Of a stretch of 37,526 nt of DNA, positions 15,120 through 23,768 are shown piece by piece (position 1 is the first letter of the stretch; each line of letters opens with the position of its first letter). Where the stretch lies: assembly GCF_017942225.1 (NCBI RefSeq), contig NZ_JAGKSD010000022.1, positions 1-37,526 on the forward strand, in the 5' to 3' direction. Made by a program: the position numbers and the translations under genes. The notes below the pieces were generated by a model that was not told the origin of the DNA, ran no database searches, and saw nothing but the letters and a program-made list of their open reading frames with translations. Source of the DNA: Corynebacterium sp. Marseille-P3884 (GTDB taxonomy: Bacteria; Actinomycetota; Actinomycetes; Mycobacteriales; Mycobacteriaceae).

Positions 15120-18100
15120 TTAGGCGAAGGCTTCGTCGATAAGCGCCTTCTCCTCTTGCTGGTGAACCTTGCTCACGCCGGTCGCCGTGGTGGACTGTGC
15201 GCGGCGGGAGATACGGCGCATCGGCGGCAGGTTGTCGACGAGGTTGGCCAGGTGCTCGTTGTAGAACGGCCACGGACCCTGGTTGGCGGGCTCGTCCTGC
15301 ACGAAGCGGACCTCCTTGGCGTTCGGGTAGTTGGCGAACGCCTTGTTGAGGCGGTTGAACGGGATCGGGTGGAGCATCTCGATGCGGATGATGGCCACAT
15401 CGTCACGCCCATCCTTCTGGCGGCGCTTCTCAAGGTCATAGTAGACCTTGCCGGAGCACAGGATGATGGTGGTCACCTTGTCGGCGTCGCCGATGACCTT
15501 GTTCTTCGCGTCGACGATATTCGGGTCGTCGATAACGGAGCGGAAGGACTTGGACTCGATGAAGTCTGCCGGCTGGGAGACAGCAGCCTTGTTGCGCAGC
15601 ATCGACTTCGGGGTGAAGACGACGAGCGGGCGGCTCATATCGCCCAAAGCTTGACGACGCAGCAGGTGGAAGTGGTTTGCCGGCGTCGACGGCTGAGCGA
15701 TCGTCATGGAGCCCTCGGCAACGAGCTGCAGGAAGCGCTCGATGCGTGCCGACGAGTGGTCCGGACCCTGGCCCTCGTAGCCGTGCGGCAGCAGCATGAT
15801 CAGGCTGGACAGCTGACCCCACTTGGTCTCACCGGAGGAGATGTACTCGTCGATGATGGTCTGGGCGCCGTTGGCGAAGTCGCCGAACTGTGCCTCCCAC
15901 GCGACGAGTGCGCCCGGGTTTCCGACGGTGTAGCCGTACTCGAAGCCGAGACCGCCGAACTCGGTCAGAGCCGAGTTGTAGATGTTGAAGCGGCCGCCGT
16001 TGCCAGACTCGATGGCGTAGGCATCGAGCGGGTTGTACTGCTCGCCGGTATTCGGGTCGAACAGGACGCCGTGGCGCTGGGTGAAGGTGCCGCGCTTGGA
16101 GTCCTCGCCAGCGAGTCGCACGAGCTTGCCCTCAGCGGCCAGGGAGCCGAAGGCGAGGAGCTCGCCCCATGCCCAGTCGATGTTGCCGTTGTCGAAGGAG
16201 CCGCCGCGGGACTTCAGCACCGACTTGAGGCGCTTGTTGGGGGTGAAGTCGCCGGGGAGGCTGGCGTAGGCGTCGGCAAGCTCCTGGAATGTCGTCTCCG
16301 TGATCGAGGTGTCCAGGCCGCGGGTGAGCGACTGGGATTCGGTGATGCCGTGCTGGGAGGCGGGGGAGCCGCCGCCTTCCTTGACGTCGTTGAACACGGA
16401 GTCCAGCTGGTCGTGGAAGTCCTGCTTGGCGATCTCCGCCTCTTCCTCCGTGAGGTCGCCACGACCGATGAGGTCCTTGGTGTAGCGGGTACGCACGGAC
16501 GGGTGGGAGTCGATGCGCTCGTACATGAGCGGCTGGGTCACGGACGGGTCGTCGGCCTCGTTGTGACCGCGGAGGCGGTAGCAGATGAGGTCGATGAAGA
16601 CGTCTTTGCCGAACTCGCGGCGGTACTCGGTGGCCAGCTGGCCGACCCAGGCAGCTGCCTCGGGGTCGTCGCCGTTGACGTGGAAGACCGGGCAGTCGAA
16701 GCCCTTGGCCAAGTCGGTGGCGTAGTAGGTGGAGCGGCCCTGGTCCGGGGTGGTGGTGAAGCCGACCTGGTTGTTCACCACGATGTGGACGGTGCCGCCG
16801 ACGTTGTAGCCGGTGAGCTGGGACATGTTCAGGGTCTCCTGAACGACACCGAGGCCGGCGAAGGAGGCATCGCCGTGGAGCATCATCGGGACGACGGAAC
16901 GCTCGTTGGTGTTGTTGTCGTGGTTGATGATGTCCTGCTTGGCGCGGGCAATGCCAACCAGCACCGGGTCGACGGCCTCCAGGTGGGACGGGTTGGCGGC
17001 GAGGGTGACCTTGATCTCGCCGTCGCCGAACATCTGGAGGTGCTCGCCTTCGAAGCCGAGGTGGTACTTCACGTCGCCGGAGCCGCCCTGCTGGGCCGGC
17101 TGCAGGTTGCCTTCGAACTCGCCGAAGATGGTCTTGACCGGCTTACCGACGATGTTGAACAGCACGTTGAGGCGGCCGCGGTGCGGCATGCCGATGACGA
17201 CCTCGTCGAGGCCCTGGCCAGCGGCGGTGTCGATGACGGCATCCATCAGCGGGATCAGGGTCTCGGCGCCCTCGAGGGAGAAGCGCTTCTGGCCGAGGTA
17301 CTTGGTCTGCAGGAAGTTCTCGAAGGCCTCTGCGGCGTTGAGCTTCTGCAGGATGTACTTCTGCTCGGCGCTGGTGGGCTTGGGCATGCCGACTTCGATG
17401 CGGTCGCGCAGCCACTCGCGCTCGTCGCGGTCGAGAACGTGGGTGTACTCGGCGCCGACGTGGAGGGTGTAGGCGGCGCGCAGGCGGGTGAGCACCTCGC
17501 GCAGCGTCATGGTCTCCTTGCCGCCGAAGCCGCCGACGTTGAAGGTGCGGTCGAGGTCCCACAGGGTCAGACCGTGGGATTCGAGCAGCAGGTCGCGGGA
17601 GTCCGGCTTGGGCAGGCCGGGCTGGTGCCACTGCAGCGGGTTGGTGTCCGCCATGAGGTGGCCGCGGGAGCGGTAGGCCTCGATGAGGTTCATCACGCGG
17701 GTGTTCTTGTCCACACCGCCGTTGGGGATGTCCTGGGCCCAGCGCATCGGGGCGTAGGGGATCTGCATGGCGTTGAAGATCTCGTCCCAGAACTTGTCGT
17801 CGATAAGCAATTGCGAGATGTCGCGCAAGAACTCGCCGGACTCTGCGCCCTGGATGACGCGGTGGTCGTAGGTGGAGGTCAGCGTGGTCAGCTTGCCCAC
17901 ACCGAGCTCGGCGAGACGATCCTCGGAAGCGCCGGCGAATTCGGCCGGGTAGTCCATGGCGCCGACGCCGACGATGGTGCCCTGGCCCTTGGTCAGGCGC
18001 GGGATGGAGTGGCGGGTGCCGATGCCGCCCGGGTTGGTTAGCTGAATGGTGACGCCCTGGAAGTCCTCGAGCTTGAGCTTGTTCTGGCGGGCGCGGGCGA

Positions 18101-18875
18101 CGATGTCCTCGTAGGCCTTGACGAACTGGTCGAAGGTGAGGGTCTCGCACTCCTTGATGGCGGCGACGACGAGCGCGCGGGTGCCGTCCTTCTGCGGAAG
18201 GTCGATCGCAAGGCCCAGGTTGATGTGCTCAGGCGTGACGACGAACGGCTTGCCGTCGACCACCTTGTAGTTGACGTTCATGCCCGGGTGGAGCAGAGCG
18301 GACTTGACGATCGCCCAGCCGATGATGTGGGTGAACGAGATCTTGCCACCGCGGGTGCGCTTCAGGTGATCGTTGATCTGAGCGCGGTTTTCGAACATGA
18401 GCTTGACCGGCATGTCGCGCACGGTCGTCGCGGTCGGGACGGTCAAGGACTCGTCCATGTTCTTCGCGATGGCCTTGAAGGTGCCCTTCAGCTGGGTCTC
18501 GCCAGCCTCCGGAAGCGGCTGCAGGCGGTCCATGGGGGACTGCTTACCCTTCTTCTTGCCGGCCTGCTTGACGGACGGCTTAGGCACCTCGTTGACGGCG
18601 GTGTCGACGCGGGTCTCACGGCCGTCCTGGCTCGGAGCACCGGTGGTTTCGGCGACCTTGGTCGCGGTGCGCACCTTGTGCGGCTGGGTGTCGTTCGCAG
18701 ACACCTTCTTCGCGGCGGGGGAGACGAGCGGGGTGGCCTTGCCCGCGGCTGGCTTACCCTCTTTTTCGAACATCTCGCGCCATTCTTCGTCGACGGAGTT
18801 CGGATCCTCCTGGTACTGCTGGAACATCTCATCAACCAGCCAGTCGTTTTGGCCGAATGTGCTCTCGCTGCTCAC
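15120..18875 (-). CDS. kgd: Multifunctional 2-oxoglutarate dehydrogenase OdhA/Kgd
   Basis: A 1251-residue fused enzyme of the actinobacterial 2-oxoglutarate dehydrogenase complex (odhA in C. glutamicum). After a short E1-type N-terminus (NDWLVDEMFQQYQEDPNSVDEEW) and a low-complexity linker (about 40-115) comes an E2 succinyltransferase domain without a lipoyl domain (about 120-345; catalytic STYDHRVIQGAESGEF). The thiamine-diphosphate E1 domain follows (GMPHRGRLNVLFNIVGKP, HGDASFAGLGVVQETLN, GHNEADDPSVTQPLMY). It acts with AceF and Lpd in the TCA cycle and is typically controlled by the FHA protein OdhI. Start GTG 18875 after GAGGCGAG. Two 11-mer copies lie inside, one in the last eight codons. 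Confidence 0.96.
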   Translation of the reverse strand: MSSESTFGQNDWLVDEMFQQYQEDPNSVDEEWREMFEKEGKPAAGKATPLVSPAAKKVSANDTQPHKVRTATKVAETTGAPSQDGRETRVDTAVNEVPKPSVKQAGKKKGKQSPMDRLQPLPEAGETQLKGTFKAIAKNMDESLTVPTATTVRDMPVKLMFENRAQINDHLKRTRGGKISFTHIIGWAIVKSALLHPGMNVNYKVVDGKPFVVTPEHINLGLAIDLPQKDGTRALVVAAIKECETLTFDQFVKAYEDIVARARQNKLKLEDFQGVTIQLTNPGGIGTRHSIPRLTKGQGTIVGVGAMDYPAEFAGASEDRLAELGVGKLTTLTSTYDHRVIQGAESGEFLRDISQLLIDDKFWDEIFNAMQIPYAPMRWAQDIPNGGVDKNTRVMNLIEAYRSRGHLMADTNPLQWHQPGLPKPDSRDLLLESHGLTLWDLDRTFNVGGFGGKETMTLREVLTRLRAAYTLHVGAEYTHVLDRDEREWLRDRIEVGMPKPTSAEQKYILQKLNAAEAFENFLQTKYLGQKRFSLEGAETLIPLMDAVIDTAAGQGLDEVVIGMPHRGRLNVLFNIVGKPVKTIFGEFEGNLQPAQQGGSGDVKYHLGFEGEHLQMFGDGEIKVTLAANPSHLEAVDPVLVGIARAKQDIINHDNNTNERSVVPMMLHGDASFAGLGVVQETLNMSQLTGYNVGGTVHIVVNNQVGFTTTPDQGRSTYYATDLAKGFDCPVFHVNGDDPEAAAWVGQLATEYRREFGKDVFIDLICYRLRGHNEADDPSVTQPLMYERIDSHPSVRTRYTKDLIGRGDLTEEEAEIAKQDFHDQLDSVFNDVKEGGGSPASQHGITESQSLTRGLDTSITETTFQELADAYASLPGDFTPNKRLKSVLKSRGGSFDNGNIDWAWGELLAFGSLAAEGKLVRLAGEDSKRGTFTQRHGVLFDPNTGEQYNPLDAYAIESGNGGRFNIYNSALTEFGGLGFEYGYTVGNPGALVAWEAQFGDFANGAQTIIDEYISSGETKWGQLSSLIMLLPHGYEGQGPDHSSARIERFLQLVAEGSMTIAQPSTPANHFHLLRRQALGDMSRPLVVFTPKSMLRNKAAVSQPADFIESKSFRSVIDDPNIVDAKNKVIGDADKVTTIILCSGKVYYDLEKRRQKDGRDDVAIIRIEMLHPIPFNRLNKAFANYPNAKEVRFVQDEPANQGPWPFYNEHLANLVDNLPPMRRISRRAQSTTATGVSKVHQQEEKALIDEAFA
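15134..15144 (+). repeat. 11-mer word, copy 8
   Basis: In the last eight codons of kgd, read as Leu-Ile-Asp. Confidence 0.85.
17798..17808 (+). repeat. 11-mer word, copy 9
   Basis: In the E2 domain of kgd, read as Leu-Ile-Asp. Confidence 0.85.
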
Positions 18876-18940
18876 GGCAGGTACTCGCCTCGTTTCTTAG
18901 TTCTACGTGTGCTTTTGATTGTTTTGTCGGTCATTGTCAA

Positions 18941-21900
18941 TCAATGGCTAACAGCCCACAATACTGCATACTTTCCGCCCCGCTTGAGCAGGTCGGTGTG
19001 GGGTCCGTCTTCAATGATACGTCCTTGGTCTATAACGAGGATTCGGTCGGCCCTTGCAGCGGTGGCGAGGCGGTGCGCGACGATGATCGCGGTGCGGTGA
19101 GCAGTGGCGCGTCCGGAGGCGTCGAGGACGGCGCGTTCGGTGGCGGGGTCTAGGGTGGCGGTGGCTTCGTCGAGAAGCACGACGTCGGGACGGAGCATTT
19201 CGGCGCGGGCGAGCGCGATGATTTGGCGTTGGCCGGAACTCAGGCCGCGGCCGCGTTCGCCGACGCGGTGATTGAATCCGCCGGGGGTGGCGGCGATGAT
19301 GCCGAGTGCGCCAATGCGCCGCACGGCGTCTTCGATGTCGGCTTCGCTGGCATCGGGCGCGCCGTACGCGATGTTGTCGGCCACGGTCCCGGGAAATAGG
19401 TAGGACTCCTGGGGGACTTGCGCGAGTGCGCGTCGCCAGTCGGGCAAGGGGAATTCGCGGATGTCGGTGCCGCTCGCGGTCACTGCGCCTGTCACGGGAT
19501 CATAAAAGCGGGCAAGCAGCTTGACGACGGTCGACTTGCCCGCCCCCGTCGCCCCCACCAGCGCCACGGTCTCGCCGGGCTGGAAGGTGACGGTGACATC
19601 TGACAGCGCGATCGGAGAAGGGCTGGTCGGCTTGGCTGCGTCGGCTGAATCGCGGGAATCGGGGCGTGCGCTGTATGAGAAGGTGACGTCGTCGAGGGCG
19701 AGGGGTCCGCGGGCGGCATCGGAGGCGTGCGGGGTGGTGCCGGTGTCGGGGACGGTGGTGGGTTCGTCGAGAAGCGCGCGGATGCGGTCGAAGCTCACGG
19801 TGGCTTGCTGCCAGGAGTCGAAGATTTGGCCGAGCTGCTGGATGGGGCCGTAGAGCTGGGTGAGGTACATGGTGAAGGCGACGAGGACGCCGACGGTGAG
19901 CGTGCCGTCGGCGATGCGTGCGCCTCCGATGGCGATGATGATGGCGGTCATGATCTGGGAGATCATCTGCATGCCGTTGAAGTAGGTGGCCACGAGGAGC
20001 TGCGAGCGCATGCGCAGGCGCCGGTAGGTCTCGCTTTCTGCGGTGAAGTGCGCTTCGGCGGACGGTTCCATGCGGTGCATTTGGCTGATGCGGATCCCGC
20101 CGATGAGTTCGGCGAATTCGCCGTTGACGGCGGAGATCTGGGCGCGGGCTGCGGCGTGGAATCGCTTGGAGTAGTGGCGGAAGACGACGGTGATCAGCGC
20201 GATGACGGGAACGGCGTAGAGGGCGGTCAGGGCGAGGGAGCCGTCGGTGGCGACGAGCATCGCGGCGACGCCGATGAGGGTGCCCACCGAGACGATCGCT
20301 TGGGCGAGCCCTGTCTGCAGGAAGCTGGACAGGGTGTCGATGTCGGTGGTCATCCGTGTCATGATCCGGCCCGAGAGGTGCGATTCGAAATAGCTCAGTC
20401 CGAGGTGCTGCAGGTGGGCGTAGCTGCGCACGCGCAGGCCATAAAGGAGGCGCTCGCCGGAGCGGGCGGATAAGACGGTCATCGCGGCGTTGGCGGCCCA
20501 GGCGATAAGCACAACGGTCAGGGCGGCGCCGGAGACGAACCAGAGGGTGCGTTCTTTGCCGGTGGCAATGCCCTGGTCGACGGCTGTGCGGACCAGCGTC
20601 GGAAAGCTCAAGTCCGCCAGCACGCCCACGACGAGGAGGGCGGTGACTGCCGCGATCAGCCATTTGACCGAGGAGAACATCGCGCGCAGTCCCGCAGGGA
20701 TCGTGCCGGTGGGCTCTTCGTCAGCGTCGGGCAGCGCTTCGAGGCGCTCTAAGAGTTCAGGTGTCGCGGTGACAACGCGGGCGCGGCCACCGCCACCGCC
20801 GCCGCCACCTGTGCCGGAGGAGGTGAGAACGTGCTCGTGAGTCGAGGTGTCGGGCAGGTCGGGCCACAGCTGGTCATGGGAGGGATCGGCGGGAGGAGGG
20901 GAGCTGGAGGTGGTGTCGCCGGGGGCCATGAGGGCCGTGTAGGAGGGGTGGGTAAGGGCGGGGGTGAGGGGAGCGTCGATAAGCGATGTGCCGTGGTCCA
21001 CGATGATGACGCGTTCGGTGTGCTCGACCGTGGATTGGCGGTGCGCGACGGCGATGATGGTGACGCCCGGGAGGTTGTCGCGCAGGTTGGCGAGGATGTC
21101 TGCTTCGGTCGCGGCGTCGATGGCGGAGGTGGCGTCGTCGAGGATGAGGACGCGCGGGCGCGATAGGAGTGCGCGGGCGAGCGCGATGCGTTGGCGCTGG
21201 CCGCCGGATAGCGTGAGGCCTCGTTCGCCGACGACGGTGTCGTAGCCGTCGGGAAGCTGGCTGATGAATTCGTCGGCGCAGGCCATGCGCGCGGCATGGG
21301 CGATCTCGGCGTCGGTGACATCGGCGCTCATGGCGATGTTGTCGCGGATGGACAGCGAGAACAGGAAAGCTTCGTCGAAAACGCACGTGACGGCGCTGCG
21401 GATGTCAGCGTGGGTGAGCTCGCTGTATGGGATCTGGCCGTCGGGCGCAACTAGCGCGAGGTGCCCGCCCTCAGGCGTGTAGAACGCCCCGGCGAGCTGC
21501 ACGGCCATCGACTTGCCGGAACCTGCTGGCCCTATGACCGCGACTTGCTCGCCCGGCGCGACGTTGAGATTGAAACCGTCGAGGACGCGGCGGCCGTCGG
21601 CGGTGAAGGTGACGTCGTTGAACGCGATGCCGACCGGGCCCTCGGGCAGCGTGCGCGGGGTTGTGGGGTCGGGGCGCTCGGGCGCGAGCTGCAAGACCTC
21701 GTCGAGCCGGTCGATGCCGCTCATGCCCATCTGGAGCGTGACGTACGTGTTCGCCAGCATGGACATCAGCGACGTCAGCGAGCTGAGATACGCGGTGAAT
21801 GCGACGAAGCCGCCGACGGTCATGCCGCCATTTAGCGCGATAATGCCGCCGGCGACGATCGTGACAACGAGCGCGAGGTTCGGCAGCTGGCTCAGCGCGG

Positions 21901-22549
21901 GCTGGAAGGAGGCGGTGAGCTTCGCCGCGCGCATTTTCACGGCGTAGAGGCGCCGCGCGAGTCCGTCGAGGACATCGATTTCGTGGTCTTCCCGCCCGAA
22001 GGCCTTGACCACGCGCACGCCGGAGACAGTCTGCTCGACGTGGCTGGTCAAATCGGCCGCGGTCTGCTGATTCGCCCACGTGGCGGCGTACATCGAGCGG
22101 CGGGAGCGGTTGGCCACCCAGACGATGACTGGCAAAAACGCCAGGGCCATAAGTGTCAGGGGCAGGTCCACCCAGGCCATGACGGCGACGGTGAGGATCA
22201 GCTGGACCAGACGCGAAAACGCCATGGGGCTCAGCGCCAGAACGGAGAACAACTGGCCCAGATCCGTAATGGAGCGCGAGACGATCTGCCCGGTGACGAT
22301 GTGGTCTTGGCCCGGACCGTCGAGGCGGTGCAGCGTTTTCAAAAGCTCCACGCGGACGTAGTGCTGCGAGCGTGTGGCCAGGTTGCCGGCGGCCCAGCGG
22401 CGCAAGACTTGGAAGGCGAATTGCGCGACCGCGATGCCGGCCATCGCCCACGCGATCGTTGCCACCGAGCCGTCCCGCTGCCCGGTCGCAACATCCACGG
22501 CCGTGCCCGTCAACCCCGGCAGTGTCGTTTGCAGCACTGCCGCGAGCAC
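18941..22549 (-). CDS. Fused double ABC exporter (two TMD-NBD modules)
   Basis: At least 1202 residues, a single-chain type IV ABC exporter resembling M. tuberculosis Rv0194 (multidrug efflux). Module 1: membrane domain, then NBD1 with GPAGSGKS, LSGGQRQRIALARALL and Walker B LILDDATS, where Asp replaces the catalytic Glu. A linker with eight consecutive glycines (about residue 585) leads to module 2: membrane domain, then NBD2 with GATGAGKST, LSSGQRQIIALARAE and canonical LLDEATATLD. One ATP site is therefore degenerate. The GTG at 22549 falls inside the first membrane helix; codons upstream back to 22681 encode a plausible N-terminus with no ATG, GTG or TTG, so the true start is probably an unusual codon (see findings). 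It lies next to kgd. Confidence 0.88.
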   Translation of the reverse strand: MLAAVLQTTLPGLTGTAVDVATGQRDGSVATIAWAMAGIAVAQFAFQVLRRWAAGNLATRSQHYVRVELLKTLHRLDGPGQDHIVTGQIVSRSITDLGQLFSVLALSPMAFSRLVQLILTVAVMAWVDLPLTLMALAFLPVIVWVANRSRRSMYAATWANQQTAADLTSHVEQTVSGVRVVKAFGREDHEIDVLDGLARRLYAVKMRAAKLTASFQPALSQLPNLALVVTIVAGGIIALNGGMTVGGFVAFTAYLSSLTSLMSMLANTYVTLQMGMSGIDRLDEVLQLAPERPDPTTPRTLPEGPVGIAFNDVTFTADGRRVLDGFNLNVAPGEQVAVIGPAGSGKSMAVQLAGAFYTPEGGHLALVAPDGQIPYSELTHADIRSAVTCVFDEAFLFSLSIRDNIAMSADVTDAEIAHAARMACADEFISQLPDGYDTVVGERGLTLSGGQRQRIALARALLSRPRVLILDDATSAIDAATEADILANLRDNLPGVTIIAVAHRQSTVEHTERVIIVDHGTSLIDAPLTPALTHPSYTALMAPGDTTSSSPPPADPSHDQLWPDLPDTSTHEHVLTSSGTGGGGGGGGRARVVTATPELLERLEALPDADEEPTGTIPAGLRAMFSSVKWLIAAVTALLVVGVLADLSFPTLVRTAVDQGIATGKERTLWFVSGAALTVVLIAWAANAAMTVLSARSGERLLYGLRVRSYAHLQHLGLSYFESHLSGRIMTRMTTDIDTLSSFLQTGLAQAIVSVGTLIGVAAMLVATDGSLALTALYAVPVIALITVVFRHYSKRFHAAARAQISAVNGEFAELIGGIRISQMHRMEPSAEAHFTAESETYRRLRMRSQLLVATYFNGMQMISQIMTAIIIAIGGARIADGTLTVGVLVAFTMYLTQLYGPIQQLGQIFDSWQQATVSFDRIRALLDEPTTVPDTGTTPHASDAARGPLALDDVTFSYSARPDSRDSADAAKPTSPSPIALSDVTVTFQPGETVALVGATGAGKSTVVKLLARFYDPVTGAVTASGTDIREFPLPDWRRALAQVPQESYLFPGTVADNIAYGAPDASEADIEDAVRRIGALGIIAATPGGFNHRVGERGRGLSSGQRQIIALARAEMLRPDVVLLDEATATLDPATERAVLDASGRATAHRTAIIVAHRLATAARADRILVIDQGRIIEDGPHTDLLKRGGKYAVLWAVSH
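20974..20984 (+). repeat. 11-mer word, copy 10
   Basis: In the ABC exporter after NBD1, read as Leu-Ile-Asp. Confidence 0.85.
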
Positions 22550-22681
22550 CGCTGTGACCAGGGTGAGCGCCGCAAAGCCGCGGTTCGCGTTCAGCGACCG
22601 GGTGAGCAGATGCCCGCGCAGCTTGTCGACGACCCCCGCCCGCTCCCGTCTGTCTGTCTGTGTGATCCCGGCTTCTCCCCG

Positions 22682-23608
22682 CTAGCGCTTCGATGATGCG
22701 GCGTCAGCTGCTGCTGCCGCGGCTGCCTCGTCCTTGTCGGCCTCGCGGTCGTCGTTGTCCTTGTCACTGTCGCGGAAGCGACTGAACACGTCGACAAGGG
22801 CCTTGACGCGGAATTTCTTGTTCTTCTCGGCCTTGTCGATCTCGTCTTCCGCCTCGGACTTCGCGGGCAGCTCATTGGCGAATTCGGCGGGCGGCTGGCC
22901 GAGGTTGGGGACGAGGCCCTCAATGACCTTCCTCGCTAGGGCACGGTTGGCCATGGTGCCGGCGACGGCGCCGATGCCCAGCGGTATGAGCTTGCCCAGC
23001 CACATGCGGCGCAGACGCTTCTTCATGGACTTCAGCAGCTGGCGGGTGAGCAAGCTGTTGGCCTGGCTCAAGGTCGGTCCGGAGAATTTGGAGACCGTCG
23101 CAATGGAGGGGACCTTCTGGGCATCGGGGCCCATGAGCGTATCGACGATCGCCGCGCCCTGCGAACCCGACAGCACCATCAAAACGATGGCGCGGCGGCG
23201 CTCCGCATCCGAGATGTCCACGCCGCGGAGGTAGGCGGAGCCGACGGTGTAGACGGCTGCCAGATCCACGAATACGAGGGATTCGCCGGCGATCGCGGCG
23301 GCTCCGGTGAAGAAACCGATGCCCGGGATAGCAGCAGCGCCACCAGCTCCAGCGCCGGTGCCGGAGGCGGCGTACATGAAGTGCTTGTCCATCATCGCCT
23401 GGATCTCAGCGGGCGAGGCCTCCGGATTCGAGCGGCGCAGGTGGTCGACGTAGGCGCGGATCACACCGGACTGCAGGCGCACAGCGCGGTCCAGACCGCG
23501 GATGAACGAACGGCCCCACAGGTTCGCGTTCTGCTCAATGGTCTTCGCGTCCAGCTCAGTCGGCGTAGCAGCCGGCTGGTTCTTCTTGTCTTTCTTGAAC
23601 AGGGCCAT
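22682..23608 (-). CDS. Conserved protein of unknown function, Gly/Ala-rich hydrophobic core
   Basis: A 308-residue protein. The N-terminus is basic (MALFKKDKKN). A glycine/alanine-rich hydrophobic stretch (GTGAGAGGAAAIPGIGFFTGAAAIAGESLVFVDLAAVYTVG, about residues 83-123) is followed by helices and a second hydrophobic patch (LGKLIPLGIGAVAGTMANRALA), then a charged tail ending in an alanine run. The pattern recalls EcsC-like membrane-associated proteins, but I cannot assign it firmly. ATG 23608 is chosen over far-upstream starts because AAAGGAGA precedes it and upstream sequence is antisense to the esterase. Its stop lies 15 bases before the likely start of the ABC exporter, so the two are probably coupled. 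Confidence 0.75.
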   Translation of the reverse strand: MALFKKDKKNQPAATPTELDAKTIEQNANLWGRSFIRGLDRAVRLQSGVIRAYVDHLRRSNPEASPAEIQAMMDKHFMYAASGTGAGAGGAAAIPGIGFFTGAAAIAGESLVFVDLAAVYTVGSAYLRGVDISDAERRRAIVLMVLSGSQGAAIVDTLMGPDAQKVPSIATVSKFSGPTLSQANSLLTRQLLKSMKKRLRRMWLGKLIPLGIGAVAGTMANRALARKVIEGLVPNLGQPPAEFANELPAKSEAEDEIDKAEKNKKFRVKALVDVFSRFRDSDKDNDDREADKDEAAAAAAADAASSKR

Positions 23609-23754
23609 GGTGTGGCATCTCCTTTGTTCGCGCCTGGATAGTGGGCGGGCGCTGGGGCGCAGTGTCGTCTGGCCCGTGAAAGCCAATGCACACCAATTTA
23701 TAGGAGGGCGGGGTGGGTCGTCGTCAAGCGTCTGCCCGTACGCGCTGGCATGGC

Positions 23755-23760
23755 TACAGT
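23755..23760 (+). promoter_or_regulatory. -10 box of leaderless carboxylesterase promoter
   Basis: TACAGT, eight bases before the esterase ATG; no Shine-Dalgarno is present. Confidence 0.5.
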
Positions 23761-23768
23761 GGCAAGGC

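Noticed and set aside
15093..18041. A 982-residue open frame antisense to kgd
   Set aside because: A shadow of the high-GC codon pattern of kgd; no homology-like motifs and composition typical of an antisense frame.
9306..19775. CGTCGAGAAGC at 9306, 19168 and 19765 as further copies of the 11-mer
   Set aside because: One mismatch, and all three are read as Leu-Leu-Asp with favoured codons, so they are explained by coding sequence.
20501..20510. GGCGATAAGC as a word copy
   Set aside because: Differs at the conserved second base of the decamer and lacks the preceding C.
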